Origin: JAWXCE01 sp033764775
Lineage (GTDB): Bacteria > Pseudomonadota > Alphaproteobacteria > Rhizobiales > Rhodomicrobiaceae
Direction: 5' to 3'
DNA: 64,000 bases
Assembly (NCBI GenBank): GCA_033764775.1
Contig: JANRIQ010000027.1
Location: 248,001-312,000, forward strand
Shown here: piece by piece, positions 48,728 through 58,196 of the stretch
Layout: every line of letters starts with the position of its first letter
How positions within the stretch are numbered: position 1 is the first letter of the stretch
Notes under the pieces: model-generated
The model's input: only the letters and a program-made list of their open reading frames with translations
Databases searched by the model: none
What the model was told of the DNA's origin: nothing
Position numbers and translations under genes: made by a program

Positions 48728-49495
48728 ATGAAGCTTGGCAACGGAGTGAGCGCGATCGTCGCGGGAGGCGCGACCGGCCTCGGCGCGGCCGCGGCGGAAA
48801 AGCTGGCCTCGAAAGGCTGCAAGGTCGCCATCCTCGACATGTACCGCGAACCGGGCGAGGCGCTCGCCCGCAAGATCGGCGGCATCTACTGCCACCTCGA
48901 AATCTCCAGCGAAATCACCGTTGACACAGCCTTCGATTTCGCCCGCGAGGAGAATGGGATCGAGCGCGTGCTCGTCAATTGCGCGGGCGTCGCCATCGAG
49001 CAGCGCGCGGCGTGGCGCGACCCGCAGGGCCGCATTCACATCCACGACGTGCCGAGCTTCGAGCGCCTGCTGCAGGTCAACCTGACGGGCACCTTCTACA
49101 TGGCGGTCAAGGCGGCGCAAGGGATGATGTCGCTGCCGCCGCTCGACAACGGCATGCGCGGCGTCATCATCAATTCGGCGTCCGTCGCGGCGGAGGACGG
49201 GCTGGAGGGGCAGGCGGCCTACGCGGCGTCCGAGGGCGGTGTTCTGGCGCTCACGCGACCGCTCGCCCGCGATCTCGTGGACGACGGCGTGCGCGTAGTC
49301 ACCATCATGCCGGGGCGCTACGACACCATGATGTTCACCGAGCGCTCCACCGACGTGCGCCAGATGGTCGGCACGACGAAGCAGCAGCCGGACGGCATGA
49401 GCGACCCCAAGGAGTTCGCCGAAATGGTTGTGAAACTGTGCGAAGACGATCAGTATAACGGGCAGGTCATCCGCCTGAGCGGCGCCAAAGGCTGA
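48728..49495 (+). CDS. Short-chain dehydrogenase paralogue with altered catalytic Lys
   Basis: A 255-residue SDR-fold protein close to type II 3-hydroxyacyl-CoA dehydrogenases. The cofactor motif is AGGATGLGAAAAEKL, followed by LVNCAGVAI and the Ser segment INSASVAAEDG. At the YxxxK site it reads YAASEGG: Tyr165 is present but Lys is Glu169. Lys is essential in classical SDRs, so this copy is probably catalytically impaired or has a changed function. It is 63 bases upstream of an intact paralogue, and the pair arose by duplication. Confidence 0.83.
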   Translation: MKLGNGVSAIVAGGATGLGAAAAEKLASKGCKVAILDMYREPGEALARKIGGIYCHLEISSEITVDTAFDFAREENGIERVLVNCAGVAIEQRAAWRDPQGRIHIHDVPSFERLLQVNLTGTFYMAVKAAQGMMSLPPLDNGMRGVIINSASVAAEDGLEGQAAYAASEGGVLALTRPLARDLVDDGVRVVTIMPGRYDTMMFTERSTDVRQMVGTTKQQPDGMSDPKEFAEMVVKLCEDDQYNGQVIRLSGAKG

Positions 49496-49558
49496 GCGCT
49501 CGCCGAGGGCGACTACAGGCCCGCGCCAAGCACGATCGGGCCGGGACGGGAGAAGCCC

Positions 49559-50341
49559 ATGAAGCTTGAGGGTTTGAGCGCCGTGGTGACAGGCGGCGCG
49601 TCCGGCCTCGGAGCCGCCGCCGCCGAAGCGCTTGCAGCCGCAGGAGCGAAGGTCGCCATTCTCGATCTCAACCGCGACGTGGGCGAGGCGCTCGCCGCAA
49701 AGATAGGCGGCCTGTTCCGCCATTGCGACGTCACCAACGAGGTGACAGTCGAGTCCGCGCTCGCCTCGGCCCGCGCCGCGCATGGCGTGGAGCGCGTGCT
49801 GGTCAACTGCGCGGGCGTCGCCATCGGTCAGCGCACGGTGCGGCGCGATCGCGAGACAGGCGCGATTATCCCCCACTCTCTCGCCGCGTTTGAGAAGGTC
49901 ATCGCCGTCAACCTCACCGGCACGTTCTATATGATGACGCAGTGCGCCGCCGCGATGATGACGCTGCCGCCCATGCTCCCGGACGGCGCGCGCGGGGTGA
50001 TCGTCAACACCGCCTCCGTCGCCGCGCAAGACGGGCAGATCGGTCAGATCGCCTATGCGGCCTCGAAGGGCGGCGTCGCGGCCATGACGCTGCCCGCCGC
50101 GCGCGACCTGGCGAAGGACGGAATCCGCGTTGTCGCCATCCTCCCCGGCCTGTTCGACACGCCAATGTTCGCAGGGCTGCCGGATGAGGCCCGCCAAGCT
50201 CTCAGCGCCGGCGTGCCGTTCCCCTCGCGCCTCGGCAAACCGGCGGAGTACGGCGCGCTTGTTCGCCATATCTGCGAGAACGACATGCTGAACGGCGAGT
50301 GCATCCGGCTGGACGGCGCGGTTCGGCTGGCGCCGAGATGA
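49559..50341 (+). CDS. Short-chain dehydrogenase, 3-hydroxyacyl-CoA dehydrogenase type II-like
   Basis: A 260-residue classical SDR with an intact set of motifs: TGGASGLGAAAAEALAAAGA (NAD site), LVNCAGVAIGQ, NTASVAAQDGQIGQ and YAASKGGV (Tyr and Lys present). It is closest to the HSD10/type II 3-hydroxyacyl-CoA dehydrogenase group. Its stop overlaps the LMW phosphatase start (ATGA). With the upstream paralogue it might form a mixed tetramer, since such enzymes are tetrameric. Confidence 0.85.
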   Translation: MKLEGLSAVVTGGASGLGAAAAEALAAAGAKVAILDLNRDVGEALAAKIGGLFRHCDVTNEVTVESALASARAAHGVERVLVNCAGVAIGQRTVRRDRETGAIIPHSLAAFEKVIAVNLTGTFYMMTQCAAAMMTLPPMLPDGARGVIVNTASVAAQDGQIGQIAYAASKGGVAAMTLPAARDLAKDGIRVVAILPGLFDTPMFAGLPDEARQALSAGVPFPSRLGKPAEYGALVRHICENDMLNGECIRLDGAVRLAPR

Positions 50342-50826
50342 CCCGCGTTTTGTTCGTCTGCCTCGGCAACATCTGCCGTTCGCCGATGGCGCAAGGCGTG
50401 TTCCGCGCGATGGCGGCGGCGGATGGCGTCGCGGTCGAGACGGACTCGGCGGGCACGAGCGATTATCACGCGGGCGATCCGCCCGACCCTCGCGCGCAGG
50501 CCGCCATGCGCGCACGCGGCTTCGACATTTCGGACTTGCGCGCGCGCCGCGTCAGCCGGGCGGACTTTACACGCTTCGACTACATTCTCGCCATGGACGA
50601 AATGAACCTTGGCGATCTGCGCGAGCTCGCGCCGCCAGACTTTCCCGGCGTGGTGCGCCTGTTCCTCGACTATGCGCCGGGCGCGGGCGCGCGCGAAGTC
50701 CCAGACCCGTATTTCGGCGGCGACGAAGGTTTCGCGGATGTTTACGCGCTGATCGACCGGGCGAGCCGCGGGCTGCTGGAGGAAATCAAAGCGCGAGCCG
50801 CGCCCGCGCCGCAATTGCGTGAGTAA
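50338..50826 (+). CDS. Low-molecular-weight protein-tyrosine phosphatase
   Basis: A 162-residue LMW-PTP with the catalytic loop VLFVCLGNICRSPMA near the N-terminus, the general-acid Asp region EVPDPYFGG and the C-terminal helix. Length is typical. It dephosphorylates tyrosine-phosphorylated proteins or small phosphates. The ATG at 50338 overlaps the SDR stop by four bases, so it belongs to the SDR operon. Confidence 0.9.
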   Translation: MTRVLFVCLGNICRSPMAQGVFRAMAAADGVAVETDSAGTSDYHAGDPPDPRAQAAMRARGFDISDLRARRVSRADFTRFDYILAMDEMNLGDLRELAPPDFPGVVRLFLDYAPGAGAREVPDPYFGGDEGFADVYALIDRASRGLLEEIKARAAPAPQLRE

Positions 50827-50858
50827 CCGGAGAGGCGTTTCAAACCGGAGATTTTTTC

Positions 50859-51680
50859 ATGCCGACGATCAAAACCGCCGATGGGACGGAGATTTACTTC
50901 AAAGACTGGAGTTCCGGCAAACCGGTGTTCTTCAGCCACGGTTGGCCGCTCAACTCCGACATGTGGGAATACCAGATGGAATTTCTGGCGAGCCATGGCC
51001 TGCGTTGCATCGCCCATGATCGCCGTGGCTTCGGCCGCTCCTCGCAGCCATGGCAGGGCAACAATTACGACACCTTCGCCGACGACATCGCGGCGGTGAT
51101 GAACGCGCTAAACCTCTCCGACGTAACGCTCGTCGGCTTCTCCATGGGCGGCGGCGACGTGGCGCGCTATATCTCACGGCATGGCGCCTCCCGCGTCTCG
51201 AAGGCGGTGCTCATCGGCGCGGTGACGCCGTTCCTCTTGAAGACCGCCGACAACCCGAACGGCGCCGACAAATCCGTGTTCGACGGGATGCGGGCGGGGA
51301 TCACCGCCGACCGCGCCGAGTTCTTCAACGGTTTCGGCCGCGTGTTCATGGGCGCGGACAATCCGGCGCTGAAGGTGTCCGAGGGCGTTCTCAGGCAAAC
51401 GCATAACCTGGCGCTGATGGCGTCGTTGAAAAGCACGCTCGACTGTGTGATCGCGTTCTCGGAGACCGACTTCCGCCCCGACCTGAAGAACTTCACGATG
51501 CCGACGCTTATCATCCACGGCGACGCGGACACCATTGTGCCGATCGATCTTACGGCGCGCGAGGCGCATCGCATGATCCCTGGTTCGCGGCTGGAGGTCT
51601 ATGAGGGCGCGCCGCACGGGCTGTGTTTCACGCACAAGGATCGGATGAACGCCGACCTGCTCGCGTTCATCAACGGCTAG
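50859..51680 (+). CDS. Alpha/beta hydrolase (non-haem chloroperoxidase/arylesterase-like)
   Basis: A 273-residue alpha/beta hydrolase. The oxyanion region FFSHGWPLNSDMWEYQ, the nucleophile elbow LVGFSMGGGDVARY (Ser), the acid HGDADTIVPID (Asp) and a final His in GAPHGLCF make up the triad. It is closest to cofactor-free perhydrolase/arylesterase enzymes with the first motif GTEIYFKDW. Substrate unknown. It starts 32 bases after the LMW-PTP gene and may be in its transcript. Confidence 0.88.
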   Translation: MPTIKTADGTEIYFKDWSSGKPVFFSHGWPLNSDMWEYQMEFLASHGLRCIAHDRRGFGRSSQPWQGNNYDTFADDIAAVMNALNLSDVTLVGFSMGGGDVARYISRHGASRVSKAVLIGAVTPFLLKTADNPNGADKSVFDGMRAGITADRAEFFNGFGRVFMGADNPALKVSEGVLRQTHNLALMASLKSTLDCVIAFSETDFRPDLKNFTMPTLIIHGDADTIVPIDLTAREAHRMIPGSRLEVYEGAPHGLCFTHKDRMNADLLAFING

Positions 51681-52238
51681 CTACTCCTCCTCGTCGCCCT
51701 CGGCGCCGTAGAGCGAGTAGGTCTCCTCCACCACATACGGCCCGCCGCCCTGATGCGCGCGGGCCGAGAACAGGGCGAAGCGCTTGACGGGAAATGTGAA
51801 CCGCAAGCGGGCGCCGGCGGTCTGGAGATAATGCGCCACCTCGCTGGCAAGCGCGTGGTTCAGCCGCGCAAGCGTGATATGCGGCGTGTAGTTCTGCGTC
51901 TCAGGCGGTAGGCCCGCCGTCCGCGCCGCGCGCTCGGTGAGCTTTTGCAAGCGCAGGAGCGCCTCGCACGGCGTCATCGCCGCCCAGACTGAGCGCGGCT
52001 TGTCCCCGCCGAAGCTGCCGAGGCCGTTGATCTCCACATCGAACGCCCCCGCCTCGATGTCGGCGAGCGCGTCGGCGAAATCGCCCGCCTGCTCGTTCGT
52101 CACGTCCCCGGCGAAGCGCAGCGTGATGTGATAGTTCGCAGGCTCCACCCATTTCGCTCCGTGAAGGCCGCCGCGCAGCATGGAAAGCTGCGCCTTCGCC
52201 ATCTCCGGCAGTTCGATCCCGGCGAACAGTCTCGGCAT
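51681..52238 (-). CDS. thpR: RNA 2',3'-cyclic phosphodiesterase ThpR
   Basis: A 185-residue 2H phosphoesterase with both HxTx motifs (NYHITLRFAGDV and YTPHITLARL). It opens RNA 2',3'-cyclic phosphates and is also called an RNA 2'-5' ligase. The C-terminus is acidic (EGDEEE). It overlaps nothing and is convergent with the hydrolase before it; the aldo/keto reductase gene is just upstream in the same direction. Confidence 0.88.
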   Translation of the reverse strand: MPRLFAGIELPEMAKAQLSMLRGGLHGAKWVEPANYHITLRFAGDVTNEQAGDFADALADIEAGAFDVEINGLGSFGGDKPRSVWAAMTPCEALLRLQKLTERAARTAGLPPETQNYTPHITLARLNHALASEVAHYLQTAGARLRFTFPVKRFALFSARAHQGGGPYVVEETYSLYGAEGDEEE

Positions 52239-52244
52239 GGCGCG

Positions 52245-53285
52245 TCAAGGGCACGGGTTGGAGTGCATGAGGTGGATGTCCTCGATGCGTTTCAGCACGT
52301 CGGCGCTCAGCACCAGCCTGGCGCTGGCGATGTCCGTCTTGAGTTGCGCCATCGTCGTCGCGCCGATGATGTTCGAGGTCACGAACGGCTGCTGCGTGAC
52401 ATACTGGAGCGCCATCTGCGCCGGATCGAGCCCCGCCTCGCGAGCAAGCGCAAGATAGGCGGAGATGGCGGCGGCGGCGGGCGGCGTTTCATAGCGGCCG
52501 AGCCGCTGGAACAGCGCCTTGCGGGAGCCGGCCGGGAGCGCCCCGCCCTCATACTTGCCGGAGAGATACCCTTGCGCGAGGGGAGAATACGCAAGCAGGC
52601 CCACTTGCTCGCGGTGCGCGAACTCGGCGAGATCGATCTCGAAGGTGCGGTTCAGGAGGTTGTAGGCGTTCTGGATGGATGCGATGCGCGGCGCGCCGGT
52701 CCGCTCGGCCGCCCGCAGATGCTCCGCCACGCCCCAGGAAGTCTCGTTCGAGACCCCCACATGCCGCACTTTGCCCTGTCGCGCGAGCTCGGCCATCGCG
52801 TCGAGCGTCTCCTCAATGGGCACGGCGTCGCCTTCCATGCGGCGATAGTTCAGCCCGCCGAAAATCTCCAGCGGCCGATCGGGCCAGTGCGTCTGATAGA
52901 GGTCGATGTAATCCGTGCGCAGCCGGCGCAAGCTGCCCTCCACCGCCTCGAAAATCTGCGCGCGCGTGAGCCGGCCGGGCGAGCCGTCCTTGCGGAACCA
53001 GGTCATCTGCGTGCGGCCGACGACCTTGGTGGCGATTACGATCTTGTCGCGGTTCTTGCGCGTCGCCATCCAGGAGCCGATCACCTCCTCGGTGCGGCCT
53101 TGCGTCTCCCGGCGCGGCGGGATGGGGTAAAGCTCGGCGGTGTCGAAGAAGTTGATCCCCTCGCCAACCGCGTAATCCATCTGCTCGTGGCCCTCGGCCT
53201 CGGTATTCTGCTGGCCCCAGGTCATGGTGCCGAGGCACAGGGCGGAGACCTTCACGCCCGTGCGGCCAAGCTCGCGATACTCCAT
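52245..53285 (-). CDS. Aldo/keto reductase (Tas-like)
   Basis: A 346-residue AKR TIM barrel. It has the N-terminal YRELGRTGVKVSALCLGTMT, the catalytic FFDTAELYPIPP (Asp and Tyr), IVIATKVVG (Lys), DLYQTHWPDRP (His) and the NADPH-binding C-terminal SARLVLSADVLKRIEDI. It resembles the E. coli Tas type. The substrate is not known. It is the upstream partner of thpR and is separated by 10 bases from the tesA stop. Confidence 0.9.
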   Translation of the reverse strand: MEYRELGRTGVKVSALCLGTMTWGQQNTEAEGHEQMDYAVGEGINFFDTAELYPIPPRRETQGRTEEVIGSWMATRKNRDKIVIATKVVGRTQMTWFRKDGSPGRLTRAQIFEAVEGSLRRLRTDYIDLYQTHWPDRPLEIFGGLNYRRMEGDAVPIEETLDAMAELARQGKVRHVGVSNETSWGVAEHLRAAERTGAPRIASIQNAYNLLNRTFEIDLAEFAHREQVGLLAYSPLAQGYLSGKYEGGALPAGSRKALFQRLGRYETPPAAAAISAYLALAREAGLDPAQMALQYVTQQPFVTSNIIGATTMAQLKTDIASARLVLSADVLKRIEDIHLMHSNPCP

Positions 53286-53295
53286 GCGTCCCCCT

Positions 53296-53961
53296 TTACG
53301 ACGGCGTTTTGCGCGCCTGCGCCCGCGCGATGAGCGCCTCCACGTTCGGCGTGATGTTTTTCACGATTTCGGCCACTCCCTCCGCCGTCGGGTGAATGCC
53401 GTCGGGCAGGTTGAGCGCGCGGTTCATGGCGACGCCTTCCAGAAAAAAAGGATATAGCAGCGCGCCGTGTTTTTCCGCCAGCCTTGGATAAATGGCGCGA
53501 AACGCGTCCGTGTAGTCGCGGCCCATGTTGCGCGGGGCCTCCATGCCCGCCAGCAGCACGGGAACGCCGCGCGCGGCGAGCCTCGCTAAAATTTGATCAA
53601 GGGCTTTCTCTGTCTGCGGGGTGGGCAGGCCGCGCAGGGCGTCGTTGGCTCCCAACTCCACGATGACGGCGTCGGCCGGGCCCGAGAGCGCCCAGTCGAG
53701 CCGCGCCAACCCCTCAGCCGCCGTTTCTCCCGATACGCCCGCATTCTCAACTCGCACATCGTAACCCTTGGCCCGCAACGCTTTCTCCAACTGCGCGGGA
53801 AAGGACTTGTCAGGGGGGAGCTGATAACCCGCCGTCAGGCTGTCGCCGAACGCGACGATGGTGAGCGGCGTCTCCGCTCGCGCCGCAGTCCCCGCGAGCG
53901 CGCCCAAAACAGCCGCCGCCCTCGTAAACGCCGCGATGTTTCGCCATATCACGTCATGCAT
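53296..53961 (-). CDS. tesA: TesA-type GDSL arylesterase/lysophospholipase
   Basis: A 221-residue exported SGNH hydrolase with a signal peptide (ending AARA near residue 29), IVAFGDSLTAGYQLPPDKSF (nucleophile Ser), VENAGVSGETAAEGLARL, IVELGANDALRG and the final LPDGIHPTAEG (Asp-His). It hydrolyses acyl esters in the periplasm. It is divergent from an ABC system of the YbbAP type, the arrangement seen in many proteobacteria. The ATG at 53961 is chosen; the open frame to 54630 enters the divergent ATPase gene. Confidence 0.9.
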   Translation of the reverse strand: MHDVIWRNIAAFTRAAAVLGALAGTAARAETPLTIVAFGDSLTAGYQLPPDKSFPAQLEKALRAKGYDVRVENAGVSGETAAEGLARLDWALSGPADAVIVELGANDALRGLPTPQTEKALDQILARLAARGVPVLLAGMEAPRNMGRDYTDAFRAIYPRLAEKHGALLYPFFLEGVAMNRALNLPDGIHPTAEGVAEIVKNITPNVEALIARAQARKTPS

Positions 53962-54024
53962 TCGACACCTCGATCCGTTTCGCCGTTTTTCCGTGTGTTC
54001 ATCGGCATATAAGAAAGCTTCTCC

Positions 54025-54711
54025 GTGACGCATCCCCTCATTGACCTTCAAGACGTTCACTTGACCCTGAACAGCGCCGCCGGGCCGGTGAGCATTCTGC
54101 GCGGCGCGGACATATCGATCGCGGCAGGCGAAACGGTCGCCATCGTCGGCCCCAGCGGCTCGGGCAAATCGTCGCTGCTGATGGTGATGACTGGCCTTGA
54201 ACGGGCGACGAGCGGCCGGGTGCGGGTGGCCGGTCATGATTTCACCGCGCTCGACGAGGAGGCGCTCGCCCGAGCGCGCGGGGCCTCCATCGGCATTGTG
54301 TTCCAGTCTTTTCATCTCGTGCCCACCATGACGGCGCTTGAAAATGTGGCGCTGCCGCTCGAGTTCGCCGGCGAGTCCAAAGCCTTCGACAGGGCCGAGG
54401 AGGCGCTTCGCACCGTCGGCCTGTCGCGCCGGTTCGACCACTTTCCTAGCCAGCTTTCGGGCGGCGAGCAGCAGCGGGTGGCGCTCGCGCGCGCCATCGC
54501 GCCGCGGCCGAAAATCCTGTTCGCCGACGAACCGACGGGCAATCTCGATCAAAAGACGGGACGGCAGGTGATGGACCTGATTTTCGACATGCACAAGAAA
54601 CAGGACGCGACCCTCGTCCTCATCACGCACGATCCGGCGCTGGCGGCGCGCTGCGGCCGCGTCATCCGCGTCGAGGACGGACGCACCACCGAGGAGCGCG
54701 CCGCCGCATGA
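54025..54711 (+). CDS. YbbA-type ABC transporter ATPase
   Basis: A 228-residue MacB/LolD-like ATPase: Walker A (GPSGSGKSS), Q-loop (VFQSFHLVPTMTA), signature (LSGGEQQRVALARAI), Walker B (ILFADEPTGNLD) and switch His (LITHDPAL). It works with the permease whose ATG overlaps its stop by four bases. Together with tesA next door it matches the YbbA-YbbP-TesA neighbourhood, likely to move lipids or lipoproteins. Confidence 0.88.
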   Translation: MTHPLIDLQDVHLTLNSAAGPVSILRGADISIAAGETVAIVGPSGSGKSSLLMVMTGLERATSGRVRVAGHDFTALDEEALARARGASIGIVFQSFHLVPTMTALENVALPLEFAGESKAFDRAEEALRTVGLSRRFDHFPSQLSGGEQQRVALARAIAPRPKILFADEPTGNLDQKTGRQVMDLIFDMHKKQDATLVLITHDPALAARCGRVIRVEDGRTTEERAAA

Positions 54712-57263
54712 CCGTCATCACCGACACGGCCGCGCCATCCCGCGCTCGCGGCGTCACGCCACTGCCTCTCCGCCTCGCCGTACGCGACCTGCGCGGCGGG
54801 CTGACCGGATTTTACGTGTTCATCGCGTGCATCGCGCTGGGCGTCGCGGCGATCGCAGCGGTGCGCACCGTGGCGGGCGCGCTGGAGGCCGGGGTGGCCC
54901 GCGGGGGCCGCATCCTGCTCGGCGGCGACCTGGACGCGAGCGTCATCCACCGACGCGCGACCAACGAAGAGCGAGCGCTCATCGCGCCCTGGGGCGACAT
55001 GAGCGAAACGGCGACCTTGCGCGGCATGGCCCGCACGACGGACGGCGCGCGGCAGGCGCTTGTGGACATCAAGGCTGTGGATGGAGCCTACCCGCTTTAC
55101 GGCCAAGTCGAGTTGGAGGGCGGGGGCCGTCTCGCGGACGCCATCGCGGGCGCTGGCGCAGCGATTGACGCCGGCCTCGCCGCGCAGCTCGGCCTCACGC
55201 TCGGGGAGACGATCGCGCTTGGCCAGGCGCGCGTCGCCGTGTCCGCCATCATCTCCCGGGAGCCTGACCGCATCGCGGGCGGCCCGGCCTTCGGCCCACG
55301 GGTCCTCATCTCGAACGAAACCCTGCGCAAGACGGAACTGGACGAGCCGGGCAGCCTCATCCGCTGGCATTACAAGCTGCGCATGGCGGATGACCGCAGC
55401 GTGGAGGCGTTCCGCGCGGCGCTCGGCATGCGCCTCGGGGAGACCGGGTTCTCCATCCGCGACAGCTCCGACCCTTCGCCCGGCCTGCGCCGCAATGTGG
55501 AGCGGCTGACGAGTTTTCTCACCCTCGCGGGTCTGGCGGCGCTGCTGACCGGCGGGGTGGGCGTCGCCAACGCCGTCTCCGCGTTTATCGAGCGCAAGCG
55601 CAGGTCCATCGCGATTTACAAGGCGCTCGGGGCTTCGGCGCGGCTCGTCAACCAGACCATGCTCATCGAGGTGCTGCTTATCGCCGCCCTCGGCGTGGCC
55701 ATCGGCCTGGCCATTGGCGTGGGCGCGCCCATCGCGGCGTTGCAGGCGGCGGCCCCGCTCCTGCCGTTCCGTCTCGATGTCGGCTTCGACCCTAGCGCGG
55801 CGCTGCTGGCGGCGGCCTACGGATTTCTCACCGCCCTCGCCTTCATGCTGTGGCCTCTCGGCCGGGCGAACGGCGTCAAGGCGGCCGAACTGCTGCGCGG
55901 CGGCTCCGCGGGAAGGTTTTTGCCGCCGCGGGCGTTTCTAATCGGCTCGGGTTTGAGCGCGGCGGCGCTCGTGGCGGCGGCCGTCGCCTTCTCATCGGAC
56001 CCGTGGATCGCGTTATGGGCCTGCGTCGCGCTTGCCGGGCTGTTCGTTCTGTTTCTGGGCGTCGGCGAAGCTTTGAGGCGGCTGGCCGCGCGGGCGCCGC
56101 GTCCACGCTCCCACGCCGTGGCTCTGGCCCTGCGCTCGCTCGGACGGCCCGGCGGACTGACGCGGCAAGCGGCGGTCTCCCTCGGCTCCGGCCTCACGCT
56201 CCTGACGGCGATCGCGCTCGTCGGCGCTTCGCTCACCGCCGATCTGAACGGCCAACTCCCCGAAAAAGCGCCGTCGCACTTTTTCGTGGGCGTGCCCAAA
56301 AACGAGTATGACCGCTTCGCCGCCGTGATCGCCGCCCAGGCCCCGGGCGCGAAGCTTTCGCAAGCGCCGATGCTGCGCGGGCGGATGGTGTCGCTCGCCG
56401 GCGTACCGGTCGATCAGATCAAGGCGCCGGAAAGCGCGGAATGGGTGTTGAAGGGCGACCGGGGCCTAACCTTCGAGGCGGCCCCGCCGAAGGACTCGCA
56501 GATTGTCGAGGGCGCCTGGTGGCCGAAGGATTACGCCGGCGAGCCGCTGGTGTCGTTCGAGGTGGAGCTCGCCCGCGCGCTCGGCCTCAAGATCGGCGAC
56601 GCCGTGACGGTGAACGTGCTCGGGCGCAACATCACCGCGCGGCTCGCCAACATGCGCACCGTCAAGTGGGAATCCCTCGACATCAACTTCGTGATGATCT
56701 TCTCGCCGAACACGCTCGCCGCCGCGCCCTACAGCATTCTGGCGACGCTCGACTGGGACGAGCGCTCGCCGGAGGCTCAGGCGGCGGTGGTGAATGCAGT
56801 GGCGCGCGACTTTCCCGGCGTCACGGCGGTGCGCGTGGCGGACGTTCTGGCGGCTTTGAGCGGCGTAGTCTCCCGCGTGCTGCTGGCCATCCAAGCGGCG
56901 GGCGGCCTCACCATGGCCGCAGGCGTGCTCGTACTCGCGGGCGCGTTGGCGGCGGCCCAGGAGCGGCGCGTCTATGACGCCGTGATCTTCAAGACGCTGG
57001 GCGCGACCCGGGGGCGCATCCTCGCGGCCTATGCGGCGGAGCAAATCCTGCTGGCGCTCGGGGTCGGAGTCGTGGCGTCGCTCCTCGGGCTGGCGGCGGC
57101 CTACGCCATCGTCACGCAGCTTTTTGGGACGCCGCTTCACATCTCGGTATGGGCTTTGTTGCAAGCGGTCGCGATAACGACTAGTCTGATGCTTGTGTTT
57201 GGGTTGGCCGTCGCGTTCCGGGTCTTGAGAACGCGAGCAGCCGGCCGATTACGATCCGGCTGA
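54708..57263 (+). CDS. YbbP-type FtsX-like ABC permease
   Basis: An 851-residue permease with two FtsX/MacB core halves. There are about ten membrane spans (for example FYVFIACIALGVAAIAAVRT, then near residues 265-400, 430-510 and 730-845) and two large periplasmic domains between them. The length matches YbbP. It probably extrudes lipids or lipophilic compounds with the ATPase encoded just before it. The final 40 residues are rich in leucine and alanine and end in a basic tail. Confidence 0.87.
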   Translation: MTVITDTAAPSRARGVTPLPLRLAVRDLRGGLTGFYVFIACIALGVAAIAAVRTVAGALEAGVARGGRILLGGDLDASVIHRRATNEERALIAPWGDMSETATLRGMARTTDGARQALVDIKAVDGAYPLYGQVELEGGGRLADAIAGAGAAIDAGLAAQLGLTLGETIALGQARVAVSAIISREPDRIAGGPAFGPRVLISNETLRKTELDEPGSLIRWHYKLRMADDRSVEAFRAALGMRLGETGFSIRDSSDPSPGLRRNVERLTSFLTLAGLAALLTGGVGVANAVSAFIERKRRSIAIYKALGASARLVNQTMLIEVLLIAALGVAIGLAIGVGAPIAALQAAAPLLPFRLDVGFDPSAALLAAAYGFLTALAFMLWPLGRANGVKAAELLRGGSAGRFLPPRAFLIGSGLSAAALVAAAVAFSSDPWIALWACVALAGLFVLFLGVGEALRRLAARAPRPRSHAVALALRSLGRPGGLTRQAAVSLGSGLTLLTAIALVGASLTADLNGQLPEKAPSHFFVGVPKNEYDRFAAVIAAQAPGAKLSQAPMLRGRMVSLAGVPVDQIKAPESAEWVLKGDRGLTFEAAPPKDSQIVEGAWWPKDYAGEPLVSFEVELARALGLKIGDAVTVNVLGRNITARLANMRTVKWESLDINFVMIFSPNTLAAAPYSILATLDWDERSPEAQAAVVNAVARDFPGVTAVRVADVLAALSGVVSRVLLAIQAAGGLTMAAGVLVLAGALAAAQERRVYDAVIFKTLGATRGRILAAYAAEQILLALGVGVVASLLGLAAAYAIVTQLFGTPLHISVWALLQAVAITTSLMLVFGLAVAFRVLRTRAAGRLRSG

Positions 57264-57381
57264 GCGAGCGTAACGTTGACGCTCTTGTTTTGACCGGGCG
57301 CGCTTATAAATAGGGTAATGTGGAGGCGCGCGCCTGCGCTCCGCCACACATGGCTCGTTTCTAACTGGGGTTAATGACACT

Positions 57382-58179
57382 ATGGCCGAATATGACCGAC
57401 TGAACGCCAGCCGCGTCAACGTTGGCGCCCGCGCGGACTCCTATGCCGTTGACGAGGGCCTACGGGCTTATATGCTCGGCGTTTACAACTACATGGCGAT
57501 TGGCATGGCCATTACCGGCCTCGTCGCCTACTTCCTGTTCTCCATGGCCATCACGCCGGACGCCGCCTCCGCCGCGCTGGTCAACGGCAAACCGCTCGCC
57601 GTCAAAGGCATGTATCTGACCGAGTTCGGCCGGACGCTGTTCGTCAGCCCGCTGAAATACGTGCTAATGTTCGCGCCGCTGGTGATGGTGTTCATCTTCG
57701 CCGCGCGCATCCACTCCATGAGCGTGCCGTCGGCGCAAGCCACCTTCTGGCTCTACGCCGCCCTCGTCGGCGCCTCGATCGCGTCCATCTTCCTGATTTA
57801 CACGCAAGCCTCCATCGCGCGCGTGTTCTTCATCACGGCGGCCTCGTTCGGCGCTCTCAGCTTGTGGGGCTACACCACGAAGAAAGACCTCTCGGGTTGG
57901 GGTTCGTTCCTGTTCATCGGCCTCGTGGGCGTGCTCATCGCCTCGATCGTGAACATCTTCGTAGGCTCCACCGCGCTCCAATTCGCCGTATCGGTAATCG
58001 GCGTGCTCGTGTTCGCCGGCCTGACCGCCTACGACACGCAGCAAATCAAGGAGCAGTATTACGAGGGGGATGACGCAACGACCGCCGGGCGCAAGTCCAT
58101 CATGGGCGCGTTGAGCCTGTATCTCAACTTCCTCAACATGTTCCTCATGCTGCTCTCGCTGTTCGGCAACCGCGAGTAA
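57382..58179 (+). CDS. Bax inhibitor-1/YccA-family membrane protein
   Basis: A 265-residue BI-1 protein with seven hydrophobic segments (YMAIGMAITGLVAYFLFS; YVLMFAPLVMVFIFAARI; FWLYAALVGASIASIFLIYT; FFITAASFGALSLWGY; SFLFIGLVGVLIASIVNIFV; FAVSVIGVLVFAGLTAYDTQ; ALSLYLNFLNMFLMLLSLF) and the conserved YDTQQIKEQYYEG. Family members are pH-sensitive calcium leak channels or protease modulators. It is a single gene with a terminator right after it. Confidence 0.9.
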   Translation: MAEYDRLNASRVNVGARADSYAVDEGLRAYMLGVYNYMAIGMAITGLVAYFLFSMAITPDAASAALVNGKPLAVKGMYLTEFGRTLFVSPLKYVLMFAPLVMVFIFAARIHSMSVPSAQATFWLYAALVGASIASIFLIYTQASIARVFFITAASFGALSLWGYTTKKDLSGWGSFLFIGLVGVLIASIVNIFVGSTALQFAVSVIGVLVFAGLTAYDTQQIKEQYYEGDDATTAGRKSIMGALSLYLNFLNMFLMLLSLFGNRE

Positions 58180-58196
58180 CAACACAATCTGCGATG

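Noticed and set aside
48542..50515. A 657-codon minus-strand frame over the SDR pair
   Set aside because: It mirrors the two SDR genes and shows duplicated low-complexity Arg/Gly/His text caused by the paralogues; not coding.
52128..53333. A 401-codon plus-strand frame over thpR and the aldo/keto reductase gene
   Set aside because: Antisense shadow; both minus-strand genes have full catalytic motifs.
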